42,615 nt of DNA from NCBI GenBank assembly GCA_025996865.1, contig BNTV01000029.1, positions 1 to 42,615 of the forward strand, given 5' to 3'. Position 1 is the stretch's first letter; each line of letters starts with the position of its first letter. This DNA is from Bacteroidia bacterium. GTDB taxonomy: Bacteria; Bacteroidota; Bacteroidia; Bacteroidales; Azobacteroidaceae. The notes below the pieces were generated by a model. That model made no database searches and was not told the origin of the DNA. It was given only the letters and a program-made list of their open reading frames with translations. Below, piece after piece: positions 1-7,696 of the stretch. The position numbers and the translations under genes are program-made.

Positions 1-1
1 C

Positions 2-745
2 CGTGCACACGAGTTGTCAATGTATGTCATCTATGACCATTGGCTCGGTTATTTATCCGATTCGCCAACGGAATATAACAAGTTCCCGGACATCAAATCA
101 TTCCTTTCCGTCGTGCCTTCCACTTGGGACAAAACCGTTCCTTTAACATCGGAATTGGGCGAGTATATCCTGATGGCAAAGCAAAAAGGCGATAACTGGT
201 ATGTCGGCGGAATGACTAACTGGACGGCTCGCGACTTGGAAGTGGACTTTTCTTTCCTGCCCGCAGGCATGAAATACCAGGCAACCATTTTGCGCGACGC
301 CGACAATTCGGACAGTCAACCTAAACAGTATGTCAGCGAAACGGTAACCGTAACGCGCAACGATAAACGCATCATCCATGCGGCGAAAGGCGGAGGCTTC
401 GTCATTCGTTTGCATGACCCTTCCCCGACGGCTATTGCGGAAATGAATTCATCCGCAACTTCCGTTTATGTAAACAAAGCAACCTTATACGTAAAATCCG
501 ATGAGATAATAAAATCCGTCCAAATCTATGACGTTGCCGGGAGCTTGTCTCAAAAGGGTTTGTATCCGTCATTGCGAGGGCAAAGTCCGAATCAATCAAC
601 TGACAATCAACAAGATGAATTACTTCGCCTAATGGCTAACAATGACGAAACCGTGCAAATCCCGATTCCCGCCCTGCCCAAAGGCATATATATCGTGAAT
701 GTACAAACAAATACAACAACAAAGTCTTTCAAAATTATCTATTAA
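2..745 (+). CDS. Glycoside hydrolase family 97, C-terminal part, with type IX secretion tail (5' partial)
   Basis: The frame is open from the window edge, so the start and catalytic barrel lie outside. The first residues (RAHELSMYVIYDHWL) match the segment at the end of the GH97 (SusB-like alpha-glucosidase/alpha-galactosidase) barrel. The next ~110 residues (GGMTNW, VTRNDKRI) fit that family's C-terminal beta-sandwich. The last ~95 residues are additional to GH97: a Ser/Thr-rich start, then a small beta domain closing with GIYIVNV and KSFKIIY, the form of a type A C-terminal sorting domain used by the type IX secretion system. The protein is therefore inferred to be exported to the cell surface or medium. 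Substrate cannot be judged because the catalytic acids are missing from the window. It is followed 19 bp later by a GH95 gene on the same strand, which suggests an operon for a branched glycan. Confidence 0.85.
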   Translation, partial: RAHELSMYVIYDHWLGYLSDSPTEYNKFPDIKSFLSVVPSTWDKTVPLTSELGEYILMAKQKGDNWYVGGMTNWTARDLEVDFSFLPAGMKYQATILRDADNSDSQPKQYVSETVTVTRNDKRIIHAAKGGGFVIRLHDPSPTAIAEMNSSATSVYVNKATLYVKSDEIIKSVQIYDVAGSLSQKGLYPSLRGQSPNQSTDNQQDELLRLMANNDETVQIPIPALPKGIYIVNVQTNTTTKSFKIIY

Positions 746-764
746 CAATCTAATTTTCATTGTT

Positions 765-3107
765 ATGAAAAAAGCATTTGAACTATTATTCACCGGGATT
801 TTTATATTCACTTCATGTACCCCGGAGCAAGGAAAACTATCGCTCCGGTACGAACAACCCGCTGCCGAATGGATGCAAGCGACACCCGCCGGCAACGGAC
901 GATTAGGCGCTATGATTTACGGCGGAACGGATACGGAAACTGTCGCCTTAAACGAAATCACGCTTTGGTCGGGACAACCGGATGAAAATCAGGAACAAGC
1001 CTGCGGAAAAGAACAATTAGCTAAAATCCGCCAATTGTTTTTTGAAGGAAATATCCCTGAAGGAAATAATCTGGGAACACAATATTTGTCCGGAACACCT
1101 CATTCGTTTGGAACGCACCTGCCGTTTGGCGACCTGAAAATCAAATTCAATTATCCTTCCGATAAAATAAGCGATTATAAGCGGGAACTGAATATCGAAA
1201 ACGCCCTTACTACCGTTACATACAAGTCGGGCGACGCACATTTTACCCGCGAATATTTTTGTTCCAATCCAGACAACGTATTGGTTATCAAGTTGTCATC
1301 CGACAAAAAAGACGCTTTGAATTTTGAAATCGAATTGGATTTACTGCGCCGGTCGGAAATTACGGCAGCCGGCAATACCCTTTCGTTTACAGGACAAGCT
1401 CTGTTTGAAAAACAAGGTCCGGGAGGCGTACACTATACCGGCAACATCCACATTTCCTCTCCGGACGGAAAAATTACAACAAGAAATCAAACCGTAGTAG
1501 CGGAAAATTGTCAAGAAGCGTTGATTATCATAGATTTGCGTACCGATTACAAGAATCCGGATTATATAAACACTTGCAATCAAACCATCGAACAGGCAAC
1601 CTCGAAGACTTACGAGGAATTGAAGCAAGCGCATATTGCCGATTACACCCGTTTGTTCAACCGGACGCAAATATATCTGGGGAAAAGCGAATCGGACAAA
1701 TTACCCACCGATGTTCGCTGGAATCGCTTGAAAACCATCGGACAGGACGACCCGGGTTTGATGGCATTGTTTTTCCAGTACGGACGCTATTTGCTGATTT
1801 CTTCCTCGCGTGAAAATTCACCTTTGCCCGCTAATTTGCAAGGCGTATGGAACGATAATCTGGCTTGCAATATGCCTTGGACTTGCGATTATCATCTGGA
1901 TATTAATACCGAACAAAACTATTGGTTGGCAAATGTAGGCAATTTGGCGGAATGTAATACCCCGTTGTTCACCTACCTGGAAGACTTGGCGCATCATGGC
2001 GAAAAAACCGCGATGAAAGTCTATGGCAGCCCCGGCTGGGTAGCGCATACGGTTGCCAACGTGTGGGGTTATACTGCTCCGGGGCAAGGCGTAAGTTGGG
2101 GGTTGGCGCCCTCCTCCGGTGCATGGCAAGCCTCGCATTTATGGAGTCATTATTGTTATACGCAAGACAAAAAATTCTTACAGGAACAAGCCTATCCCAT
2201 TTTGAAAAAAGCAGCCGTTTTTTATTTGGACTATCTGGCGCTTGATCCGCGCAACGGCTACCTGATGACCGGACCGAGCATTTCCCCGGAAAATTCTTTC
2301 AAAGTCGATGGGCGTGAATGGTGCATGTCGCTTACGCCGACCATCGACCGGATTATTGTATATGAAACCTTTAACGCCTGCATCCGGTCGTCCGGAATAT
2401 TGGGAATCGACAACGATTTCCGCCAATCATTGGAAGCCGCTATCGCAAAACTGCCGCCGATACAAACCGGAAAAGACGGTACGATTCAGGAATGGTTTGA
2501 AGATTATGATTTAGCGCATCCCGAACACCGCCATGCTTCGCATCTGTTGTCGCTGTATCCCTACAATCAGATTTCGTTGTTTCACACGCCGGAATTGGCG
2601 GAAGCCGCTTCGAAATCCATTTACCGCCGGACACACGCCGAAAATTACGAAGACACGGAATGGAGCCGGGCAAACGACATTTGTTTTTACGCCCGTTTGA
2701 AACAGGCAGACAATGCTTATAACAATATCAAAGGTTTATTGACCGTATTTTCGCGGGAAAATCTATTTACCTGTTCGCCCGCCGGTGTAGCCGGAGCGAA
2801 TGAAGACATTTTCTCGTTCGACGCCAATGAAGCTGCTCCGGCAGGTATCGCGGAAATGTTGATTCAGAGCCATGAAGGTCATATCGAATTGCTTCCGGCT
2901 TTGCCCAAGGAATGGAGCGACGGATATTTCAAAGGCCTTTGCGTGCGGGGAGGCGCCGAAATGGATTTGACGTGGAAAAACAGCCGCGTAAAATCCGCAC
3001 GGATAACAGCGACAGCCGATAATACATTTTCCATAAAGCGTCCCGATACCGGTGAAATTATCACTTTCGACCTGAAAAAAGGCGAACAAATCGGATGGAA
3101 ATGGTAG
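765..3107 (+). CDS. Glycoside hydrolase family 95 (alpha-L-fucosidase/galactosidase-like) lipoprotein
   Basis: 780 aa, the usual length for GH95. I chose the ATG at 765 because it opens a signal peptide with a lipobox-like FTSC (Cys18); an upstream in-frame start would bury it. The N-terminal beta domain begins LRYEQPAAEW and GNGRLGAM, typical of GH95, followed by an (alpha/alpha)6 barrel with HRHASHL and AGIAEML. Family catalysis is inverting, using a Glu acid and an Asn-activated Asp base. Here the expected sites read LDIN (D379, N381), SPEN (E509) and FDANEA (D686). From memory, most characterised members read N-I-N and D-x-N-F-G at the first and last of these, so this is a divergent member. 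Fucoside, L-galactoside or another substrate all remain possible. It lies between GH97 and an epimerase gene that overlaps its 3' end. Confidence 0.85.
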   Translation: MKKAFELLFTGIFIFTSCTPEQGKLSLRYEQPAAEWMQATPAGNGRLGAMIYGGTDTETVALNEITLWSGQPDENQEQACGKEQLAKIRQLFFEGNIPEGNNLGTQYLSGTPHSFGTHLPFGDLKIKFNYPSDKISDYKRELNIENALTTVTYKSGDAHFTREYFCSNPDNVLVIKLSSDKKDALNFEIELDLLRRSEITAAGNTLSFTGQALFEKQGPGGVHYTGNIHISSPDGKITTRNQTVVAENCQEALIIIDLRTDYKNPDYINTCNQTIEQATSKTYEELKQAHIADYTRLFNRTQIYLGKSESDKLPTDVRWNRLKTIGQDDPGLMALFFQYGRYLLISSSRENSPLPANLQGVWNDNLACNMPWTCDYHLDINTEQNYWLANVGNLAECNTPLFTYLEDLAHHGEKTAMKVYGSPGWVAHTVANVWGYTAPGQGVSWGLAPSSGAWQASHLWSHYCYTQDKKFLQEQAYPILKKAAVFYLDYLALDPRNGYLMTGPSISPENSFKVDGREWCMSLTPTIDRIIVYETFNACIRSSGILGIDNDFRQSLEAAIAKLPPIQTGKDGTIQEWFEDYDLAHPEHRHASHLLSLYPYNQISLFHTPELAEAASKSIYRRTHAENYEDTEWSRANDICFYARLKQADNAYNNIKGLLTVFSRENLFTCSPAGVAGANEDIFSFDANEAAPAGIAEMLIQSHEGHIELLPALPKEWSDGYFKGLCVRGGAEMDLTWKNSRVKSARITATADNTFSIKRPDTGEIITFDLKKGEQIGWKW

Positions 3108-4039
3108 ATATTCAGACTTTCCGTCTCGAAAACACAACAGGCGCCTACGCGGAAGTAACGAATTACGGCGCAACGCTTCTATCGGTAGTTGTTCCCGATA
3201 AATCGGGACGATTGGAGAATGTTGTTCTCCGATACAAACGGATAGAAGATTATCTTTCCGACCCATTTTACACCGGTTCCACCGTCGGGCGGATTGCCAA
3301 CCGCATCGCCCGTGCACAATTTGAACTAAACGGAAAGACTTATCAATTAGATAAAAACGATGGTAAAAATACCAATCACGGGGGATTTACCGGTTTCAAT
3401 TCCCGCTTGTTTGATTATCAAACGAACGACCATCAGGTAATATTCAAATACCGAAGTGCAAATGGAGAAGGAGGTTTTCCCGGAAACCTCCTTCTTTCGG
3501 TTGGCTATTCTTTTTCGGACGACAATGAATTACGCATTGAATACAAGGCTGTTTCGGATATGGAAACGCCTTTTAATCCGACGAATCACGCCTATTTTAA
3601 CTTCACCGGCGGTAGAGAAAATATCTTGAATCATGAACTGAAAATCCATGCCGACCGTTATCTCGAAACGGACAATGAGTATATTCCTACCGGAAAAATC
3701 CTGCCACTTTCCGGTTCCACTTTCGATTTCAGGGATTACCGAAAACTTTTTCCGGCAATAAATACTTATTTTATCAGCAATTCCGAAACAACAATCAAGC
3801 ATTTGGCTTCTGTCAGGGAATTTTCTTCCGGGCGTAAGTTGGATGTATATTCATCTATGCCGGGCATACAAGTCTATACGGGAGATTTTTTGGCAGACCC
3901 GTATAGACCTTTGGCCGGAATCGCTTTGGAAGCACAATTTTTTCCCGATTTTTTAAATCAAAAGCATTTTTCTGCTTGTATGTTATATCCTGATGCGGAA
4001 ATAAATCATTGCATCCGGTTTAGATTCGGAATATTATAA
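3095..4039 (+). CDS. galM: Aldose 1-epimerase (galactose mutarotase)
   Basis: 314 aa, somewhat shorter than the usual ~340-380. It interconverts alpha and beta anomers of galactose, glucose and related aldoses, feeding sugars released by the upstream hydrolases into catabolism. GalM hallmarks are visible: NHGG around residue 95, NPTNHAYFN with the catalytic His at ~165, and the catalytic Glu at ~279 in IALEAQFFPD. There is no signal peptide, so it is probably cytoplasmic. Two starts are possible: ATG at 3095 (overlap of 13 bp with the GH95 gene) or ATG at 3101 (overlap of 7 bp). Either way translation is likely coupled to GH95. It ends 28 bp before the convergent ABC ATPase gene, with no clear terminator hairpin between them. 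Confidence 0.92.
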   Translation: MEMVDIQTFRLENTTGAYAEVTNYGATLLSVVVPDKSGRLENVVLRYKRIEDYLSDPFYTGSTVGRIANRIARAQFELNGKTYQLDKNDGKNTNHGGFTGFNSRLFDYQTNDHQVIFKYRSANGEGGFPGNLLLSVGYSFSDDNELRIEYKAVSDMETPFNPTNHAYFNFTGGRENILNHELKIHADRYLETDNEYIPTGKILPLSGSTFDFRDYRKLFPAINTYFISNSETTIKHLASVREFSSGRKLDVYSSMPGIQVYTGDFLADPYRPLAGIALEAQFFPDFLNQKHFSACMLYPDAEINHCIRFRFGIL

Positions 4040-4067
4040 CTGGCATTAAGTAAACGGCAGCCTGCTC

Positions 4068-4745
4068 TTACAGTCTCGTTTCCGTTACCAACTGTCCGTC
4101 AAACAAATTGATGATACGTCCGGCGAATCCGGCATCGTGCTGGCTGTGTGTAACCATCACGATAGTCGTCCCTTCCTTGTTCAGTTCGGTAAGCAGGGTC
4201 ATCACTTCCAGACCGTTTTTGGAATCCAGGTTACCGGTAGGTTCGTCGGCGAGAATCAGTTTCGGATTGGCAACCACCGCACGGGCAATGGCAACGCGCT
4301 GTTGCTGACCGCCCGAAAGCTGTTGCGGAAAATGTTTGGCGCGGTGCGTAATCTGCATCCGTTCCATAGCGGCATTCACCCGTTTTTTCCGTTCCGTCGA
4401 GGGAATACCCATGTAGAGCAGCGGCAGTTCGATGTTTTCATATACGTTCAATTCGTCAATCAGATTGAAACTCTGGAACACGAAACCAATCACGCCTTTG
4501 CGCAGCTTGGTGCGTTCCGATTCCGTAAATTTGCTGACGTCTGTTCCACTCAGGTAATACTTGCCTTCCGAAAGATTGTCCAGCAATCCCAAGATGTTCA
4601 ACAAGGTAGATTTGCCACAACCGGATGGTCCCATGACGGCGACAAATTCACCTTCGTTGATTTCGATATTTATACCGGCCAAAGCATGTGTTTCTACTTC
4701 TTCGGTACGAAATACTTTCTTTAAATTTTCCGTTTTAATCATCAT
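4068..4745 (-). CDS. ABC transporter ATP-binding protein (MacB/LolD type)
   Basis: 225 aa ATPase subunit with all motifs: Walker A GPSGCGKST at 39-47, Q-loop Gln91, signature LSGGQ at 143-147, Walker B LILADE at 163-168 and H-loop His200. The DEPTGNLD sequence and overall length are typical of the LolD/MacB/FtsE group, which powers FtsX-type permeases by mechanotransmission rather than moving substrate through the membrane. It is the last gene of the long minus-strand operon and the only ATPase in it, so it presumably serves all five permeases upstream. It is separated from the nearest permease by a toxin-antitoxin remnant that ends in a terminator-like hairpin. Its own promoter could not be recognised. 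The start may be 4745 or the next codon, 4742. Confidence 0.95.
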   Translation of the reverse strand: MMIKTENLKKVFRTEEVETHALAGINIEINEGEFVAVMGPSGCGKSTLLNILGLLDNLSEGKYYLSGTDVSKFTESERTKLRKGVIGFVFQSFNLIDELNVYENIELPLLYMGIPSTERKKRVNAAMERMQITHRAKHFPQQLSGGQQQRVAIARAVVANPKLILADEPTGNLDSKNGLEVMTLLTELNKEGTTIVMVTHSQHDAGFAGRIINLFDGQLVTETRL

Positions 4746-4783
4746 AATAACTTAAGTTTTAATTGTTTATAATATATTCTTTA

Positions 4784-4823
4784 AAAATAAAAAACGTGTA
4801 AACACAATTTATTGGTTTACACG
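4784..4823 (-). terminator. Hairpin terminator after the antitoxin/PIN remnant
   Basis: A perfect 9-bp stem (CGTGTAAAC at 4795-4803 with GTTTACACG at 4815-4823) extends inward through CAAT/ATTG with one bulged base. On the minus strand it is followed by a T-rich run (TTTTTTATTTTT). It lies just downstream of the 4846-5169 reading frame and upstream of the ATPase gene. The same hairpin type follows the MazF-like module at 10039-10080. Confidence 0.75.
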
Positions 4824-4845
4824 CTCATCATTAAATCAATTTCGC

Positions 4846-5169
4846 TCAAATAGTTGAAACTATCTTTTTGAATGTTGCAATATCAATCACTTCTATTTTA
4901 GGAAATTCTATTGATTTCAATATGTTGAAATGTTTGTCGTTAGTAATAAGGTAGTCGGCTCCCGAATTGAGCATTTCTTCCAATTTTTCGTCGGTCATAT
5001 TATTTTCTTCCCACCACTTATCCGTTTCCTTTCCTAACTGCCTGAAATAAAAATCACTGACAAGTTGTTTCAATTCTCTCAATTTTTCTTCTGATTTCAC
5101 AAATTGAAGAGATTGTAGAAAATGAATTTGCGTAGCATTCAATGGTTGATGCGATAATGTTGCTTCCAT
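4846..5169 (-). CDS. Chimeric TA remnant: antitoxin N-terminus fused to PIN-toxin C-terminus
   Basis: 107 aa from the ATG at 5169; an in-frame start at 5223 is less likely because the promoter -7 box lies between them. Residues 1-68 (ATQIHFLQSLQFVKS, KWWEENNMTDEKLEEML) resemble small Bacteroidota antitoxins normally encoded just before a PIN toxin. From residue 69 on (GADYLITNDKHFNIL, VIDIATFKKI) the sequence is the end of a PIN-domain nuclease, with only the last acidic site (D78) present. The first three acidic residues of the PIN active site are missing. I infer an internal deletion that joined antitoxin and toxin genes in frame. The product is unlikely to be a working nuclease but could still bind a cognate partner. 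It has its own promoter and terminator, and both module ends match those of the MazF-like module. Confidence 0.6.
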   Translation of the reverse strand: MEATLSHQPLNATQIHFLQSLQFVKSEEKLRELKQLVSDFYFRQLGKETDKWWEENNMTDEKLEEMLNSGADYLITNDKHFNILKSIEFPKIEVIDIATFKKIVSTI

Positions 5170-5193
5170 AAACTTCGTTTTTATTTCCAACTG

Positions 5194-5201
5194 CAAATTT
5201 A
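5194..5201 (-). promoter_or_regulatory. Bacteroidota-type -7 box for the TA remnant
   Basis: Minus-strand TAAATTTG fits the TAnnTTTG -7 element of Bacteroidota housekeeping promoters, ~25 bases before the ATG at 5169. No good TTTG -33 element was seen at the expected distance, so strength is uncertain. Confidence 0.45.
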
Positions 5202-5262
5202 CATGAATTATTTTATATAACATACAGACATGTAAAAATTATATCGCAGCCATCTAACTTTA

Positions 5263-5287
5263 CGTGTAAACCAATATGTCAAAGAAC
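5263..5287 (-). repeat. 25-bp direct repeat, copy 1, with rRNA boxA-like core
   Basis: Identical over 25 bp to 10700-10724. On the minus strand it begins GTTCTTTGACATATTGG and ends TTTACACG. The first half resembles the boxA-like motif I recall from Bacteroidota rRNA leaders and spacers. The inner end, ATTGGTTTACACG, is the inverse of the CGTGTAAACCAAT-type arm in the hairpin at the far side of the same module. It sits at the upstream edge of the TA remnant. Confidence 0.8.
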
Positions 5288-5294
5288 TTTTTTG

Positions 5295-5353
5295 GGTCAG
5301 AGGTGCAAGGTCAAAGGTTCAGAAATTCACCTTGTACCCTGTACCTTTTACCT
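5295..5353. repeat. Opposed heptamer repeats (GGTNNAA x4 / TNTACCT x4)
   Basis: Four 7-bp units of the form GGTNNAA (5295-5322) face four 7-bp units of the form TKYACCY (5326-5353), making a long quasi-palindrome. It begins two bases from the stop codon of the permease at 5356. A related array lies at 15510-15554. As RNA it could fold into an interrupted hairpin between permease and TA remnant. Confidence 0.75.
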
Positions 5354-5355
5354 GA

Positions 5356-7659
5356 TTATTCCGTCTTCACCACTTCCGCCGGATTCTCAACACTCGCCTT
5401 CCATACCCGCCAACCGACGCAAAGGACAATGACGAGCGCCATAACAAAAACAATCGACAGGTAAATCCAAACCGGGATACTCGTTTGCAGCACATACTGT
5501 TCCAACCACAATTGCATGACGTAATACCCGCCTGCAAAAGCAATTGCCGAACCAATCAGCAACAGGAAGAAATTTTCTTTGAAAAAGATAGACAAAATAT
5601 CTTTGACCGTTGCACCGTTGATTTTGCGGATGGCGATTTCCTTGCGTCGTTCTTCACAACTCAATGCCACTATCGACATGAAACCAAACAAACAAATTAC
5701 AATGCAAACCAAAGACACAAAACTTAACAATTTCAACAGAGATGTTTCCGACTGAAACAATTTGTCATAACTTTCTTCCGCTTGAATAATATGCTTGTAC
5801 TGGGCGTCTTTGTATTCCGTTTCAAATAAATGCTCGATTTTTGCTTTGAAAGTTTCATAACTTCCTTCCTTGTATTTGACAGGATACGTATCCGAGTCGA
5901 AAACAAAACTATTCGATTTAATCTGATAGTAAAAAGGAGTTACGGGAGATGTGGGAGAAAAACTGCATATATTTTTTACTACGCCTTTTACAATATGGCC
6001 ATTAAACGATTTTCCAAGAGGTTGATCCCATCCGAAGACCTTGACGGCAGACTCGTTAATCAATGCAACATCAGTCGAGTCGTTATCGTTGAGCCATTCT
6101 CCTTCCAGCAACCGGACACCGTAAAATTCCGCATATTGTTTGGTAAATCCAAGTATTATTTCCATGTTTACAGGTTTAGCATCTGCGGGCTTGCCGTCCC
6201 ATTCCTGAATCCCCATTGATCCGCGATTGGATACGGGAAACAAGGGTGCAGCAGATAATACGTCGGTTATTTCGGGAATTTCTTTTAACTGGTTGGACAG
6301 CGTTTGCTTGTCGGACGGATAAACCGTGATATTAGCAATGTTTTTATAATTAAATCCCAAATCGGAAGTGTGATGCAAAAAGTATAACTGTTTCAACAGG
6401 ACTGAAGTACAGAAAATGAAACCAACGCTGATAATCAGTTGCGACACAATCGAGGCATGGCGGAAAAAATTCGACCGGCCTTTTCGAATCGCTGTATTCA
6501 AGGTCTTTTTCCGAAAAACAAGCAAAATCAGCAGAAAAAACAAAAGCGATACGAAAATAACACCTGCAATATACAAACTCAATTGGCCGTAAATGGCCGT
6601 AGTACCGGTTTTTATCTCGGCTAATTGCTTGAAAGCCGAAAGTGTCAGATACTGTAAACACAATCCCAGCAAAAAGGCAAAGGCCAGCGTCAGCAGAAAT
6701 TCGATCGACAACAGCAGAAACAGCGACTTGCCCGATGCGCCGCACACGCGCCGCAACGCCATTTCTTTCTGCCGGATACGGAAACGGCTCACAAACAGGG
6801 TCAGGTAATTAAACAAACTGCACAGGATAACCAGCAGACCGGCCACCGCAAAATAAACGATGTGTTGAAACTTGACTTCCCGCTGTATGTTTTTGTCTTT
6901 GTACCACACTTCGGTTAGCGGAACGAGTGTCATTTCTTTCAAAGTAACAAACTCATCGGGTTTTAGCTCTGCTTCATACAGTTTTTTCTTAAACGCTTCC
7001 ACATTTGTTCCGGACGAAAGTTTAATCAGCGTGTGTTCTCCACTCGAAGTGTTCCAAGGATAATTCATCCGTAACGACCGGATAAAATCAAACGGATAAT
7101 TGCTCGGATGTTTCCATCCGGCTACGACCGCGCAAACGGTCAGTTTTTCTCTATCACGCTCTAATTCTTTGCCGACAGGGTCTTCATCACCAAACCATTC
7201 ACGGGCTTTTTCCTGCGTAATGGCAATCTTGTTGCTGAGTGGAATCAGGAAATCGCGACTGCCTGCGATGATTTGGATATCGAACATACGAAAAAAAGCG
7301 GTGTCGATATTGATGTATCTTGCTTTCAGTTCCTTACCGTCGATTTTAACCGTGGTCTCCGAGTAACCGGATATAACTGCAGCATCAACAATTTCGGGAT
7401 ACATTTCTTTCAAGCAAGCAGGCAACCGGAAGTTGCTCGACCTTGACACGCCGCTGGGAGTAAATATGTTGGGTTTATAGACGCAATAAATCCGTTCCGC
7501 ATCGCGATGAAAGTTATCATACGACATTTCATAACTTATCCACAAGGCGGATAATGCAAAACAGGTAAAACCTACCGCCAACCCCACGATGCTAATTAGC
7601 GTCTGGGTTTTGTATTTCCGCATGTTGCGGAAAGCAACCGTCAAATAATGCTTAATCAT
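5356..7659 (-). CDS. ABC transporter permease, double FtsX domain (paralogue 1)
   Basis: 767 aa inner-membrane protein. By eye it has eight membrane segments: one at ~20-42, three at ~285-400, one at ~415-440, and three in the last ~125 residues. Two large extracytoplasmic domains lie after segments 1 and 5 (MacB_PCD-like). The cytoplasmic coupling element EERRKEIAIRKINGA before the last two segments and the C-terminal NPAEVVKTE are typical of FtsX/MacB-type permeases. It lacks its own ATPase domain and must use a separate one, most likely the 4068-4745 product. It is closest to the next gene upstream (7682-9991): about 48 of the first 60 residues are the same. That indicates a recent tandem duplication. 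Substrate is unknown; adjacent TolC and HlyD-type genes point to export or envelope remodelling. Confidence 0.92.
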   Translation of the reverse strand: MIKHYLTVAFRNMRKYKTQTLISIVGLAVGFTCFALSALWISYEMSYDNFHRDAERIYCVYKPNIFTPSGVSRSSNFRLPACLKEMYPEIVDAAVISGYSETTVKIDGKELKARYINIDTAFFRMFDIQIIAGSRDFLIPLSNKIAITQEKAREWFGDEDPVGKELERDREKLTVCAVVAGWKHPSNYPFDFIRSLRMNYPWNTSSGEHTLIKLSSGTNVEAFKKKLYEAELKPDEFVTLKEMTLVPLTEVWYKDKNIQREVKFQHIVYFAVAGLLVILCSLFNYLTLFVSRFRIRQKEMALRRVCGASGKSLFLLLSIEFLLTLAFAFLLGLCLQYLTLSAFKQLAEIKTGTTAIYGQLSLYIAGVIFVSLLFFLLILLVFRKKTLNTAIRKGRSNFFRHASIVSQLIISVGFIFCTSVLLKQLYFLHHTSDLGFNYKNIANITVYPSDKQTLSNQLKEIPEITDVLSAAPLFPVSNRGSMGIQEWDGKPADAKPVNMEIILGFTKQYAEFYGVRLLEGEWLNDNDSTDVALINESAVKVFGWDQPLGKSFNGHIVKGVVKNICSFSPTSPVTPFYYQIKSNSFVFDSDTYPVKYKEGSYETFKAKIEHLFETEYKDAQYKHIIQAEESYDKLFQSETSLLKLLSFVSLVCIVICLFGFMSIVALSCEERRKEIAIRKINGATVKDILSIFFKENFFLLLIGSAIAFAGGYYVMQLWLEQYVLQTSIPVWIYLSIVFVMALVIVLCVGWRVWKASVENPAEVVKTE

Positions 7660-7661
7660 AT

Positions 7662-7696
7662 CAACTCTTAGTTTTTAGTTCTTAACTTTTAGTTAT
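7662..7696. repeat. Five tandem 7-bp units (TAGTTYT-like)
   Basis: Five consecutive heptamers (CAACTCT, TAGTTTT, TAGTTCT, TAACTTT, TAGTTAT) fill the 22-bp gap between two permease genes. They run into the end of the upstream gene, so the final codons and stop of the 7682-9991 gene are made of repeat units. Confidence 0.65.

Noticed and set aside
699..764. Earlier in-frame start of the GH95 gene
   Set aside because: It would overlap the GH97 3' end and place 22 residues before a clear lipoprotein signal peptide that starts at 765.
2763..3317. 184-codon open frame on the - strand
   Set aside because: It spans the GH95/epimerase junction in antisense and has no coding evidence.
4795..4823. Integron attC site at the TA module edge
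   Set aside because: The stem is a symmetric palindrome and lacks the attC core pair RYYYAAC/GTTRRRY in the right places; no integrase gene is present.
5295..5353. Possible CRISPR array
   Set aside because: The 7-bp units are contiguous with no spacers and change direction in the middle; no cas gene is present in the window.
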